Shown here piece after piece: positions 21,474 through 35,300 of a stretch of 64,000 nucleotides of DNA. Within the stretch, counting starts at the first letter, position 1. The number at the start of each line of letters is the position of its first letter. The position numbers and the translations under genes are program-made. The stretch comes from Aphrocallistes beatrix (lineage: Eukaryota > Porifera > Hexactinellida > Sceptrulophora > Aphrocallistidae). Location: assembly GCA_963281255.1 (NCBI GenBank), contig OY725488.1:10761524-10825523 (forward strand). Reading direction: 5' to 3'. The notes under the pieces were generated by a model that was not told where the DNA came from, ran no database searches, and saw nothing but the letters and a program-made list of their open reading frames with translations.

Positions 21474-21750
21474 GCAGCAAAACTGGAATAAGACCGAATT
21501 ATCAAAACTGGAATAAGACCGAATTGTCAAAACTGGAATAAGACCGAATTATCAAAACTAAAATTTATGATTCAATAAATTATTTCAGTCACATTCAAAA
21601 TCAATTTGTTCTAAACAAAAATGCCTGAAATCACATTCAAAATCAATTTGTTCTAAGCAAAAATGCCTGAAATCAGTGCAGAATAATTTTTCGGTCTTAT
21701 TCCAGTCCTAATTTATTTTCGGTCTTATTCCTTTCGGTCTTATTCATGTT
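21474..21750. mobile_element. Small fold-back-like element with repeated arms
   Basis: The left arm repeats AAAACTGGAATAAGACCGAA three times. The right arm repeats the complement TTCGGTCTTATTCC. The centre holds two copies of a 44-bp unit containing CACATTCAAAATCAATTTG. Inverted arms made of short tandem units are typical of fold-back transposons. Confidence 0.65.
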
Positions 21751-22978
21751 TCCCAGAACAATTTAAATGGTGAAATAATAACTACTATAGGTATCTTTAA
21801 AAGAGATACTTGTAAAACAATGGATAATATATCATAAGAAACACCCAGTACTGGCTTTAACCCATTTATCCTAAACTAATATTGAAACTGTAAAATGTTC
21901 TGTTACATTTCATTCCAATACAGAAGTGGCTGAATATTATTATTTGTTCAGCTGAACAATCAACGATTATTGACTGGGAATAGAATCAGTTATTATGAGG
22001 AAAAATTGAATGTTGATATAAATAACTTTTCTACTCTGATGGAATGGTGTATCATAAAATTGCCAAACGGATGTGTTTTCCATCTTCAACACAATCACGA
22101 ATGACCTGATGAAATGCATAATCTCTTCACGAAGTAGACATCCCATATTATGGAAAATGCAGAGAAGAAACGATTTGCAATATCTCTATTCTTATTTCGG
22201 TTTTAATATTAATATTTCTGTTATATTTTTATATTGAGATTAAATCTATGTTATACAAATTCAGAGTTTGTAATGTAACTGCTAGTTCCTGGACAAATTT
22301 CAGAGTGCGGGGTATTATAATGGCGGGACTATCTGAGAAATTGTTAGCATTTAAATTAGTACATTCCCACATTAATAATGGTAGCTTAGTTTAGTAGAGA
22401 ATTGGCTCTAAACCCATGAAACAATGATGCAATATTATATAGCAATTTCATAGGGAAACTTTATAGTTAAATTTTTCAGGTCAATTTGCTTGAGTAGAAC
22501 TGTCCTGAAAGATTCTCTAAAATGTATTAATAGAGATAGTTAGCTGAATTTGTATCTACCTCTTACTCTTTAACTTCTAATTAAGTTCTTTGTCACTATT
22601 TATCTCAATCGGTACAGTTACATACGGCCAGCTGGCCGACATGATCCATTATAGAATCTCTAATTAGGTCTTCATTGCATTGTGATACGAGACAGTACTG
22701 TAAGTTCTACTTCACAGTAGTGATTCTGAGATGTTAGCGAATTGCAGGAATACTTCTTCTGACTACTCGTAGTGTTACAGAAGTTCCAGCAGTCTGTCAG
22801 TACGAACACAGCTAAGATGTAACTCCATATAAAGCTAAGCTCAGATATTTTTTTTTAACGAAAAGATATTTTTTAACACTTACAAATTACTCTGAATGTA
22901 CGAATTCAGGACAACGTGCGTATTTCGATCCTGGCGCACGTACTAACCATCCATAGTCCATAGTCAACTGTATTTCAT
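21751..22978. other. AT-rich intergenic stretch
   Basis: No long reading frame, repeat array or RNA gene was recognised here. Confidence 0.5.
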
Positions 22979-23147
22979 ACATGTCAGTTTTCTCTCGTTG
23001 TGGGGCGACGTCCCACTTTTTTTGCTTTTCTATTGAGCTCATTTCCATGAGTGTCCCGTTTCTACATGAATTTCCTCATATGTCCCGCTTTTTTGGAATC
23101 TGTGTATAATACTTTTCTATTGCGTCCCGCTATTATCATGGCTCATA
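22979..23147. mobile_element. CGTCCCGC-type MITE, copy 2
   Basis: It shares ACGTCCCACTTTTTTTGCTT, GTGTCCCGTTT and TATTGCGTCCCGC with the copy at 14241-14417. Its ends are worn. Confidence 0.65.
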
Positions 23148-23220
23148 GTGTATGGTATTTGAAAGGTACATATTTGCAAACAATTTTGTTAGACATCAAT
23201 CAATGTACGATACATACTTA

Positions 23221-23226
23221 TTTATT
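23221..23226 (-). terminator. Probable POLN poly(A) signal
   Basis: AATAAA on the minus strand, about 145 bases past the POLN stop codon. Confidence 0.5.
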
Positions 23227-23369
23227 AGATACAGTATTTGAAAAGAAATTTACTGCTTCACACACAGCTACAATCCGCTATAGTACATATAACATGTTGA
23301 TGGAATATATAATGTATTAAGATATTAACATTCCATAATCTCCAAGGTATTCCATTACCAAACAACGAA

Positions 23370-26300
23370 CTATTCGAAATCTCCCTTCCTGATGATTTCT
23401 TGCATCCCACCCCACTTTTTCCCAGCTAGGATCTTCACTTCCAATGGTATTTTGAAGTCAGAGTAGCCTTCTAACAATTTATCTGTTTCCAGAGTATCTC
23501 GAACTAACCACACCGTCTCTTTCAACTCCTCATCACGGACCTCGAGCAATAACTCATCGTGGATTTGAATGAGGAGCTTTGCATTCAAACTTCTCGTCTT
23601 AGCTATTCCGTTACAGAGCTTGATCATTGCCACTTTACAGATGTCAGCTGCTAGGCCTTGCACGACGAAGTTGACAGCTTGTCTCTCCGCATAGGTTCTA
23701 GCTTGGCAGTTGTCAGCTCTCACATGCAACAGGTTCCGTCTCCTACTGAGTAAGGTCGTCACGAAACCTTTCTCCTGACAGACCGACTTTACCTTGTTCA
23801 TGAATCTCTTCACTTTAGGAAACTTCTTGGTGAAGTGATTCATTCTCTCCTGTGCTTCAGTTGAAGTGACCATCAAATACTCGGATAGTTTCTCCTTTCC
23901 AATCCCGTAGATCAGCCCGTACACCATTCTCTTCGTGTTCTCCCTGTCTGCGTTGCTGACGTCTTCGTAGCTGATTCCTTGCCATTTGGCGGTCAACTCA
24001 GTGAAGATGTCTCGTGACGGAGCCGTGTCATTTGAGAATAAAGTGCATAGAGATTCCTCCTCAGAAAGGAATGCGACTATCCTCAGTTCTATTGACCGGA
24101 AGTCCACAGAGAGGAGAGTGTGTCCTTCTCTGCTCGTGAATATGCTGCGTATGCACAACTCTTCTTCTCCTGCTCCCTCTAGCAGCACGCTCTTCTTAGG
24201 AACAGCCTAGAGTGGGAGTGAAGGATCTTAGTGCATGATATTATTACGGGTCATCTTGGTGTAAATTACACCACGATTTTATACACATGGTAAAATCCAC
24301 CTTCACAATATGTGCAAAAAATTTCGATTTATTTCATTCAATCACCTAAGCCAAATCATAGTAAGACTCCCAGACTTTTTTCTTTTGCCCCGCCTCGCCT
24401 CGGGCTACTTAACCCCTACACCCGCTTGAGTATGCATCAAAGAATTATCTAGGAATCCTTTAGGCTTATGATTCTGAGTGAGAATCTATTTAGGAGCGCA
24501 AATACTTGCAATATTCCCCGATTTCCACACACCATAGCGATATGATGCAATTTAGGCTATGAAAAGTTAAGGGATGAAACTAGGAGCGTATCTCTGGAGA
24601 GCTGTACAATACCTTGGTGTGCATACCTGTAGGTTCGGACTGTTACAGCTCAGCCGACCAGTCGCAGCTCCCGTCTGCTGCCAGCAGGGGAACAGTCTGC
24701 CGTGCGGCTGTGCGGTGAGAGGGACCAGGGATTGGAGGAAGGACTGCAGCCGACTCAGCTTCCGGTGCTGCAGGATGAGTCCTGGGAGCGGGTGCATCGG
24801 CTTGAGGGACTCCAGCACCTGTTCCGATGTGCTCTTGGCTCTCTGCTTCTGAGTTAGGTGCAGAGACTTCCCGCACTTCTCGTCTAGGTGTAGCCAGTCG
24901 AATATGATCTCTCGAACCTAACCGACCATAAGCACTTTATTACGAATTGCAGTCATTTCAACTGTCCCGTTTTTGGCGCTTTATTTACTCTTTTATTGAG
25001 CTAATTTTCACAAGTCTCCCCTTTTTACATGAAATCTCTTCCTATATTCCCGCATTTTGGACTCCATACATAACACTTTTATATTCGTCCCACCATGTCC
25101 CGCGGAATTCAACGCTGTCCAATTCCTTTTGGGCAGAGAAGCAGTAAAATACGGAGCAATCCTATACATAGAATCTACACCGGAGTATCTTTTAAGGAAT
25201 AAAAAAATATTTTTTACGTTTTTGGGAGAATAAAAAAATATTTTTGGGATAAAAAATTCTGTTAAAATTTTCGATACTTGTACTATAGTTAGAGTTTCCT
25301 CAAAGGATGTATTTTTGGACATGACTAGTGTACCAGTAGTGATTATTAGTGATGAAAAAACTAACGAGAAAAAACTTTGACAATGCTACTATTAATAGTC
25401 TATTATGCTAGCCTCCGAAAAATAAAAAAATCTTTTCACGAATTCTGAATTTATAAAAAATATATTTCCGACCAAAAAAATTCTAGATTAATAAAAAAAA
25501 TGTGCTTAAAAGATACCCTGATCTACACATATTTTACCAGAAACTATAGATTTTAAATTTTCCGGAAAAATAAACCGGACTTTGCAAGGCAGAATTTATC
25601 TGATGGCCCTAGGCTAGTTAGAATTTTAACAATTTTTCCGTTTGCCATCAGACTCCAATTATTTCATTTTGGTCTTAAAATTTTTGTTTTGCCTGCCCCA
25701 TTCATTACACATGACACAGTGCCAACCAAGTACAGCATACAATAATATGCATTGGTGATTCACACCATCTTGCAGAATGAGATAATACTATATTGTGAGA
25801 TGAATTAGGTTAATGCATAGCTAAGTCAGATATGTTCATGATACCACACTATGTCTCACTATGTGTAAATACTGTGATTCTAATCTAGCAATACTATCTA
25901 TTAGCTCCAGACAACTCTCTCTTCTCCTTATTAATTTCGGTGAGTGGCCCCGAACTGCAGTTAATTTGGAAAATCGCGTAATTCTTAACAATTGTCCCAT
26001 TTTTGACTGGATTTTTTATTTTTATTTTATTTGGATTCATATTTGACTGGATAGAAGGCTGGACGTCCCGCTTTTTTCACTCTTCTATTGAACTAATTTT
26101 CTCGAGTGTCCCGCTTTTAAATGAAATTCCCCCATCACGTCTCGCTTTTTATATTCTATGTATAATACCTTTCCATAGCGTCCCGCCATGTCCCGCGAAA
26201 TTCAACGCTGCGTACCGCTTTTATCATGGCTCAAGTTGGCATGTGTGGAGCTGACATCTGACACTCAGAGGCGTAGGGTGCGGCAGATGGGCCTAGCCCG

Positions 26301-29300
26301 CAACCTCAAAGGCTGGCCCACTAAAATTTCACAAATTAACATTGGATGCCGCAACTCTCTCACGGAATAGACTGGAATTTCCGCTCACTAAATTGTGCTG
26401 GCTACGCTTTGCTGACACTAGGGTGAGGAGTCCAGCGGACATCTCACCCGGTGGTCCAGCTGAACTCTCACAACGGAACGGTTCTAAGCACAGAAGTGAA
26501 TAATAAATTACATCGGTTTAATTGGGGAACCTTAATCGAGACAAAACATCAAAACCCGTTGTGTCCCAATTAATTAAAGTATTTCAAATAAGGATAATTT
26601 GGATTTGCATAGCAACAATTTAAAGGTCCGTTTTACAGAATTGTTGTATCATAAATGGATGATATAATCTGTTACCAGATCATAAATAGAGATGTATGAC
26701 TTCATTACTCACTGAATTAGGCAAATTGCTGGTATACTTTCCTATTTGAAAATCCCGTGACTCCCACTAATGATGATTTTATCTAAGATTTATTTCAATC
26801 GTTTCATTCATAGTCTGCAATGAATTGAGGGGTTTAATCTATGCTTATTGCTGATGACCTTTGCAGTACATTTTCAATACTACTCCATGACATTGGTAGT
26901 TTACGCACTAATATGTACTGTTAGCAGAAACTGCTTAGAAAGTAGCTCCTATTGAGAATCTCAGTTCTTATTCATACAAACCAAACTAATTTTAGTTCAA
27001 CTCAGTTTTTGACTTTTAAGGTCTGCGAGTTCGTTGTGTTTAAGAGTGGTTAGAATACCGTTATAACTGTTCATTGGTTTCTTGAAGTACATTTGTTAGA
27101 TTTCAAAACGTCATTTCTACAAACTTATAAGAGTGATTGATCATTGTATAAATCTAATTTATTGTTCTCTCTGAAAGATAATCTATTTCCCCGCTTTAGG
27201 ATGTCAACTCTTGCTAACCCCCATTCCGTACCAAAACCGCCAAAAGGGGGAGTGAATGTGTTCCTCCCCAACGGAACTTCACCTGCTCATCTCGCTTCAA
27301 ATCTCAAGAAACCAGCCGTCCCACTTCCACCTCCCAAACCCCCGGCCAAACCGCCTCCGATACTCGAACCAAGTTTCGAACAACCACCGAGATCTCCACT
27401 ACCGGATGTAGTCAAAAACTCCCTCAACCTTCAACCCCCTCCGTCTACCACACCCAAACACGGTGCAAAGGGAAACTATGTTTCAACTGTTGTGTCGTCA
27501 GGGGAAGGACGATCCCCGTACATAGACTCATTTGATTCTGATCTACTCGAAGCTGCCAAGCCGAATAAGAAAGACGAACCGAAACTGATCAATGTTCCCA
27601 GCGTAGAAGACAGAAGGTTTTCTCTGAAGAAAGTGGTAGTGAACGACTTCTCTCCTCCTGAGCCTAATTTCGGGAACAATCTGATGCACAAGCAAGGAAT
27701 GGAGGTTGTCGGGAAAATGATTGATGAAGAGCTCAGCTACTTCAAATCGTGGAGAAAGTATTTGGAAGAGCGGCTGAAGATAGAACAGAGCTACTCCAAA
27801 GCTCTCAGTGACATCCACGAGAAACAGTCCATACAATCTCCCCTCATGGCTCCGGAGATTTACAGAGAGACGTTCACTACGTTCCCTTCCTTCATGACGA
27901 CTTCCCAGACCTATCTGGAGTCTCTGTCACAAGGAGTGAACATTCTGAGTAAGGACACTCTACCCGCCATCAGGTCTCTCATCGCGAGCAAGAAATCTGT
28001 GAAAGAGCTCTACACGTCTCAGCTGAACAAGCTTGAGAAGGAGAAGCACTCGTACACACGGAAGATGGAGGACAGTCGCCGGTTGTACGGAGAGCTGTAC
28101 AAAGAGGTCGACAACCAGAGGACAAACTGCATCAACGCTGCGTCCCGCAATGCCAAGAACTCTGATAAGCTAAAGAAGGCATTCCTCGCTAAGTGCCACG
28201 ACCTCGTAGAGTCGCACAATAACTACATAATGGCACTGAAGGCATGCGACATATTCGAACAGTGGTACACGGAATCGCTGCTTCCTGTCTTCCTCAACAC
28301 CTACCAGCGCATCTTCATGCTGCAGACAGACTTCTACTCCAGCTTCTACGACAACTTCGTGACCACGATGCATGCCCGTTTAGATCCCAGCGGGACAGTC
28401 ATCCAGCAGCTGATGAACACCGGGTCTACCCTGAACGGAGATCGTGAGTATGAGCAGGTGATCGCGCAGAGAGGAGGGCCTGGGATGAAGAGAACTCCGC
28501 TCGAGTACGACGAGAGACTCCCTAAGCACAAGTTCATCGAACTGCTGCCTGAACAGCTCTCGATACAGAACCGTGACGTCACGGGTAGAGTGAGGAATGA
28601 CCTCAGCCACCAACTCGCAATCTTCCAGCAGAACACGAAGAGCAAACACACCGAGCTCACCTACATGGACAAAGCCATACGGAACACGCAGGGCGGACAC
28701 AAGCCTCTCTCCGGATACCCATTCGACATCAACGAGCTGTGTCGCAGCTTCGCCACCATCATGCTGGAGATGCAGACGGAGTGCTACCGACAGGAGATAT
28801 GCCAGCTGCAGCTGAAGATGGTGGAGGCAGCGCTGGGGGCTACGGACGGAGTTGACGTTGATGACTCTGACATACTCGACTCTGCATTCCATGAGCGCAT
28901 GAAGGGATCCAAGACACTTGACCCAGCCGCAGTGGCGCCTCCGAAGAGCGGACAGAGCGGACTGGTGCGCCGCTACAGCCTGACGGAGGTGCGGGAGAAG
29001 GCGAGCAGTACGAAACGGCCCGCCACCCCTCCTGACGTCCACTCCCCGCGTACCGGGTCGGGGGAAGTTGTCCCCATCGAAGAGGAGCCCTGGTACTTCG
29101 GGGAGATATCTCGCGACGAGGCGGAGAAACTGCTGATCTACGACGGAGACTATCTGGTGCGCTACAGCTCTGGACAGCGAGGCTTCGTCATCTCTACGCG
29201 ATGCCGAGGCGCCATCAAGCACTTCGTTGTCAAGAAGGAAAATGGAATGTACATGTTCAACAAGCAAGGGTTCATGTCCGTGCGATCCTTGCTCGAGCAC

Positions 29301-32300
29301 CAACAGCTCGAGAAACAGCCGCTCGTAGGCGAGTTCTATCTCCTGCGCGCCATCACTCGGAATGAAGGGGACAAGTGGGAGATCACTGAGAAGGACCTAG
29401 AGCTGATGGACAAGATCGGAAAGGGGAATTTCGGCTACGTGTACAAAGGATACATGAACTCCAGGAGCCAGCTCGTGGCTATCAAGATGTGTAAGTCAGA
29501 CGCACTGACAGATCAAGACGAGTTCCTTCGAGAAGCAGACATCTTAAAGCAGTACCGTCATCCCAACATTGTCGAGTTCATCGGAGTTAGCCAGCAAGCA
29601 GAGTCCATCTACATCATCATGGAGTTGATGTGTGGCGGAGATTTCCTCACTTTCCTGCGGAACAAAGGTCTGAGGGAGAGGAAGCACCAGCTGTCCTCGA
29701 TGGTGAGAGACGTGTCTGAAGGGATGAGCTACCTCTCTTCCAAAGACTGCGTGCACCGGGATCTAGCAGCCAGGAACTGTCTCATCGGGGAGAATAAGTC
29801 TGTCAAGATATCTGACTTCGGTATGAGTCGCCAGCTGAGTGAAGGTGAGTACCAGATGAGTACTACCAACAAACCGCTGCCCATCAAGTGGACAGCGCCT
29901 GAAGCCCTGCATAAAGGTTTGTACACCTGTCAGAGCGACGTCTGGTCCTACGGGATCCTACTCTGGGAAACCTTCTCTTGCGGGTCCACTCCCTACCCAG
30001 GAATGGACTCAAAAACCGCGATTGAGAAGATCGAGTCAGGCTTCAGATTGCCAGCACCCAGTGGAACCCCACAGCACATCTACACTCTCATGAGGAATTG
30101 CTGGGAGTATGACCCGCAAGACAGACCCCGGTTTCAAGAAATTGCCCCCCAACTGGCCAACATTACTCAGGACCTGAGAGGGAGAAATGTCTAGATTTGA
30201 TAGTCTGAATTTGAACTTTCTATTTTTGTGTTAAGTTAAGCTTATCCGCTTTTACCTAATGTTATTCTTCTATTTTGTGTAAATAACTATGTCTGTTGAG
30301 TTGGACATCCCCTCTGTCTGTCCCAATTATCCAATGGTGTATTCTCTTTTATACTTTTACCATTAATACCATTTGTTGAACGAATTGTGAGTTTGTGATG
30401 TTATGCATTGAATGGAGGCGAATACTACGTACTTGTGTTTAATGGGAATAAAAAACTTTAATTATAATCCCGAATTGAACTAGGGATTCTGGTTCAATCA
30501 TTTTAGGCGGGAAATATGTGAGTTTACTATAAATAGAATGGATCCCAAAGGCAGATTCGGGATTTATGAAATCATTTATTCCTGAAAAGTTGAGAACAAA
30601 AAAAGGTTATTTTAGGAACATTGTATCTTTCAGTGGTAAAGCTTAATGATATCATCAAGGCTAAAAATAGTATCACTATACGTACTGAGTCTCATAGCAA
30701 TTAAGTAACATGTACATATGATCATATTCAATTATGTTCTGAATATCCTGATAGGATAGAGGATGACACAACATCTCAAGGTATCTCTGTCCTGTGAGAA
30801 ATCAGCTGTGTATGTCATATAATCAATATCCATTTTCTATTGAATACATTCAGCATGCTATTTGTCTGTGCAGAGCATTTCAATGATTGCCTATACATAA
30901 CAGATATGATAGTGCATGAGTGTCAATTGTCAAGTGTTGAGAACGTGATGCTAGCATTCTTTTGCTATGATAATCAAGCAATGACAATCTCAAATTACAA
31001 GTACGTATAACGGCACATTATTCACTTCATTGTCTTAGAAAATCATTAACATTCTGAATCTGTTTCTGTTATAATCAAAGTGTATTAGGCTTTATTTTTC
31101 GGACCATAAATGAAGTAGTATTCTCAGGCATTTTTGTTCAAAAGAACTCGCTTTCTATGTACGATGTATGTATCACCGGCATAGATAACCAGGCCGGCGC
31201 GCAACTACGGTGTCCTAAGTTGACTAATTCATGAATTATCAATGAATTACTAAAAATTTGAAACTAAAATAATGAAAAAATATTTGATATTTCGCTTAGG
31301 GACTGAGCAATGTTAGAGGTATATAACATGAGCAACCTTTTAACCACTTTTGGGTATAGAATCTGCACTAATGCTTGAGATTTTGAATAATTCATTAATT
31401 GAATAATTCATAATTCTTCATCATCTTTCAATGAATTAGTCAACTAAGCGGGTGTCTGGACGCCCATTAGGCCACTGATTCCTCATTTGTCTAATTATAC
31501 AGTACTGTAGAGCTAGGCTAGTATGTACTCGGGATAAGACGTACTTAAGCTTAGTACTCATTTCTCTGAACCAAAATTCATTTAATATATAGATTCCTAT
31601 GTAATATAAACTCGGATAGTACGTACTTTTTCCACTTCCCAGAAGGGTACGTCTTATCCTAATTCTATTGTATATATCCCTCCCTACATGGACACCTGCT
31701 TTCTGTCCCTCTCAGGGTACCCACTGTCCATAAAACATTGATATATTGCTTATCATGGCCCCGGCCATATATCAATGTATTCGAATCTATGTTTCGTCAT
31801 TTCGTCATAGAGCAAAATCAGGCGATTTTATGACCTATTTTTGTACAGTATAATGACATAATTATGTATAATAATAGCACAGGAGTTCTTACTAGGATCA
31901 GTTGTTTAAAAATAAAAGTATTTGGAAAGATTCATTGAAATGTAACACATTCCTGCGTTGCTAGGAATGTAATTTGCAGTGCTTGAAAAATCAGGTGGTT
32001 TGGTGACGAATAGCCGCCAAAATTCTGAAAATTCTGAACATTCGTGGCTAACTAAGCTACGAATTTGATCAAATATTAATCAATGTATATACGTAGTGCA
32101 TTTAGGATTGGGAGGTTCTTAGCCATCAGAAAGTAAAATGGTGAAGATGACCACTACCAAATTTTGATTTTGTCGAGCGAAGTTAATTTGACTAACTTTG
32201 ACTAAATCTCTATATTTTAATTCTAGACATTAATAAATGATATAGGAAAGTTCTTATTCGCTAATAATACATTGTAAACATTTAGTGATCTTATATGGAA

Positions 32301-35300
32301 TGTGTGAAAACCAAAAAAAAAAAGAGTGCCATAGACAATACATGTGACCTTCAATATTTTCCAATTAAAAATGAACTTGAATTTGAAACACGCAGGAATG
32401 TGTGAACATTTCAATTATTATTTCCACTTATTTCTGAACAGCTGATTATATAGGTTCACAAATACTACTACCGTGTGATATCCTAAAATAGTAGCAAAGG
32501 ATCGCTAATTATAACCATTTTTTTCTTGATAAAAATATCCCCCGTGATTGATGGAAACACTACCCACCGCCCCACCGGAACACTGGACAACAGACCCACT
32601 GGGAATTTGCCCTGTGTCCCGATGGCCCAATCCGTAACACCTTAAGACTTCGCCTCACGTGCCTAACGAATTCACTATTCGTCGGTACCAGGGTATTATA
32701 CAGCCCTCCAGAGATACTCTCCTAATCTCAAACCCCTAACTTTACATACGCCTAAATCGGTAAATTACGTCATAATCGAGGGTAAATTGGGTACTATTCT
32801 GGATTTTCACGCTCCTAAACACTGAGATTTATAAATCATACGCCTAAAGGAGCGTCTCGCGCTCCTAGATAAGATAGTCCCTTGGTCGGTACGTCACAGA
32901 CTGATGATTCCCAAAGTACGGCTCCTAATTATACCCACCAGTTTTGCCATAATATTAATATTGTAACTTCTATGGTTATTAATTGTATCCACACACACTC
33001 ACTTAATGGGTTAATGCACAGTCTTATTCACCTCCAAGAAATCCCGATGAAACCCTTCTAGCAAGTGACAATCTCTCCTCACGCTACGTACGTAGTCTGT
33101 TGTGAGGTTGCAATGGCATGAGTTCTTTATAACATTTCAGCAGACATTCAATTGTAAAATTTATATAGATCATCTCGGACCTTATAAGAATTGATGGCTG
33201 GAATTTGCCTGTATATTTACATAGTAAAAGTGGCTTCTTCTCACTTGACAATCCCATGGAGATATATACGTGTAAATAACAATGAGAGTGTGCATGATCG
33301 GGAATTTTTATGACATTCTGTGTTACATGTGATTGTTTCCATCGGGCAACTCAATACACCTGATTGAGAAGTGGCGAAAAATAAGTATAAATATAAGATT
33401 TCAAAAGTAATTTTTTAAATGGTCGAATTATCATGCAGTATTCAGAATCGCAATCTCTATTACCATATAAGGGTACAAGTCATTATGCTTCTTCAAAGAG
33501 GAGATATCTGATACGACTTATTAGCATTGTTGCGCTGAGTCTTAGTAATGGAATTGTAGGATTTGCAAACGGTTTCACGTCTCCAACTGAAACAGAATTG
33601 ATTCGCCCCGGCCTATTCAGCACATTCACATTCTCCATCTTCTCTTCTCTAACATTGTTCGGTCTCTCCTCTTTGGTGATTGGTCCTTTCGCAGCTAAAC
33701 TGAGCAACAAGTTCATGCTCATAATCACGAGCTTGTTGGGTGGATTCGGTTGGTTTCTGATCATTCTAGGACATGACATATACTCGATGATCATTGGACG
33801 CTTTCTGACTGGGATTCAAATCGGAGCCTGTGTGACTCTAACTACTATATTTATGGATGAAATTTCGAGTAAAGAAAATAGGAATTTCGATACTGCTGTA
33901 ATACTCACGAGTTCTGGGTTTTGCATATTTCTGACGTATTTGATCGGTTCATTCTTATCCTATAGATGGTTAGGGATCTGTGTCCTCATGGTATTAGTTA
34001 CACAAACAATCCTATTGATTCTGTGTCCAAGTAGTCCAAACTGGCTGATTCATGCAGGATATGTTAGGGAAGCCAGGAAAACATTGCTCCATATAAATGG
34101 CGATAATTTTGATGCTAACAAAGAAATTGAAAAGATTCAGAGTGTTTTCATTACCTCCTCGCAACGCCCTAGGAATTCTTGTCTTTCTGACGTCACTCAA
34201 TGGGACATACTGAAGCCTATCCTAATAGCATGTGGTCTCCAGTTTTTCAAAGGTTTCAGTGGACAGCCAATGTTCTATTCGTATGCAGCATCCCTGTTCT
34301 CTAGAACTGGGCTAAACTCAAACATTTCCTCACTGCCTTACCCTATCCTCATGACTGTAGGCACTGTCATCTCAGCGTTACTAGCGAAACGAGTCAGTCG
34401 TAAGAAACTCCTCATCAGCACCACTGTAATGCAAGGCGTAGCTAACCTTTCCTTCTTTCTCTACTTCCTCATCACTCGCCATACTCAGCACTGTTCACAG
34501 CCTTTCTCTAGCATTGACTGCTCGCTGCTCTCGCTCTGGCCAGTACTCAACTTGTCTACTTACAGTTTTTTCTATGCGATTGGTTGGGGCACTATTTCCT
34601 GGTCAATGTTCGCTGATAGTTTCGATCCCAATTACAAGGAAGTGTCCGCTGGCATTGTTACGTTTTGGTATACAATCATTGTTACTATAATTGTTCTAGT
34701 ATTTCCTAACTTCGTAAGTTTATTTGGAGATTGGCCTTTCTTTCTTCTCCTTACAATTGAATGTTTCCTAGCTTTATGTTTTGAATATATATTTTTCTGA
34801 TGATTTGTATGAGTTAGAAGAGTTAGTCTATAATTCTATTTGTCATCTGTTCTTTGTATTTGCTTTGTTTTCCACTTTTTTAACCGTGTGTACACTGCTT
34901 TCAACTGACAGCGTGGTTCCTATTAGAAGTATTGAACTTGCAATTACTTAACAGTCTTTTACCTATTTAACATGCCGAATTTGTAAAAAAGCAAACTCGC
35001 TACTATGCAAACCACTGAGCATTCCTCGAAACTTGCTCCCGCTCCTAAAATAAAGGAGATACGATCCTTTGGAATAATCTTCGAAAAAATTGCTTCCAAA
35101 ATAATGGGTTATACATCCAAATGTATTCCAAATTCTTTTCAAGATAGAAAGTGGAAAGATTTGAATATTGAGAGATATATTCGAGTATTATTCTTAAGGC
35201 TAATTTCTAATATATATTTAACCTATGATTTAATTTCAGTGAGGAAACACTGATACAAATTGTTAGTATTTTTCAGGAGAAATTGTGTGAACAAACTATA

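Noticed and set aside
23370-24917. Polymerase exons as POLQ rather than POLN
   Set aside because: The six exons give a complete protein without a helicase domain, and the C-terminal LEVKILAGKKWGG and neighbouring segments match POLN as I recall it.
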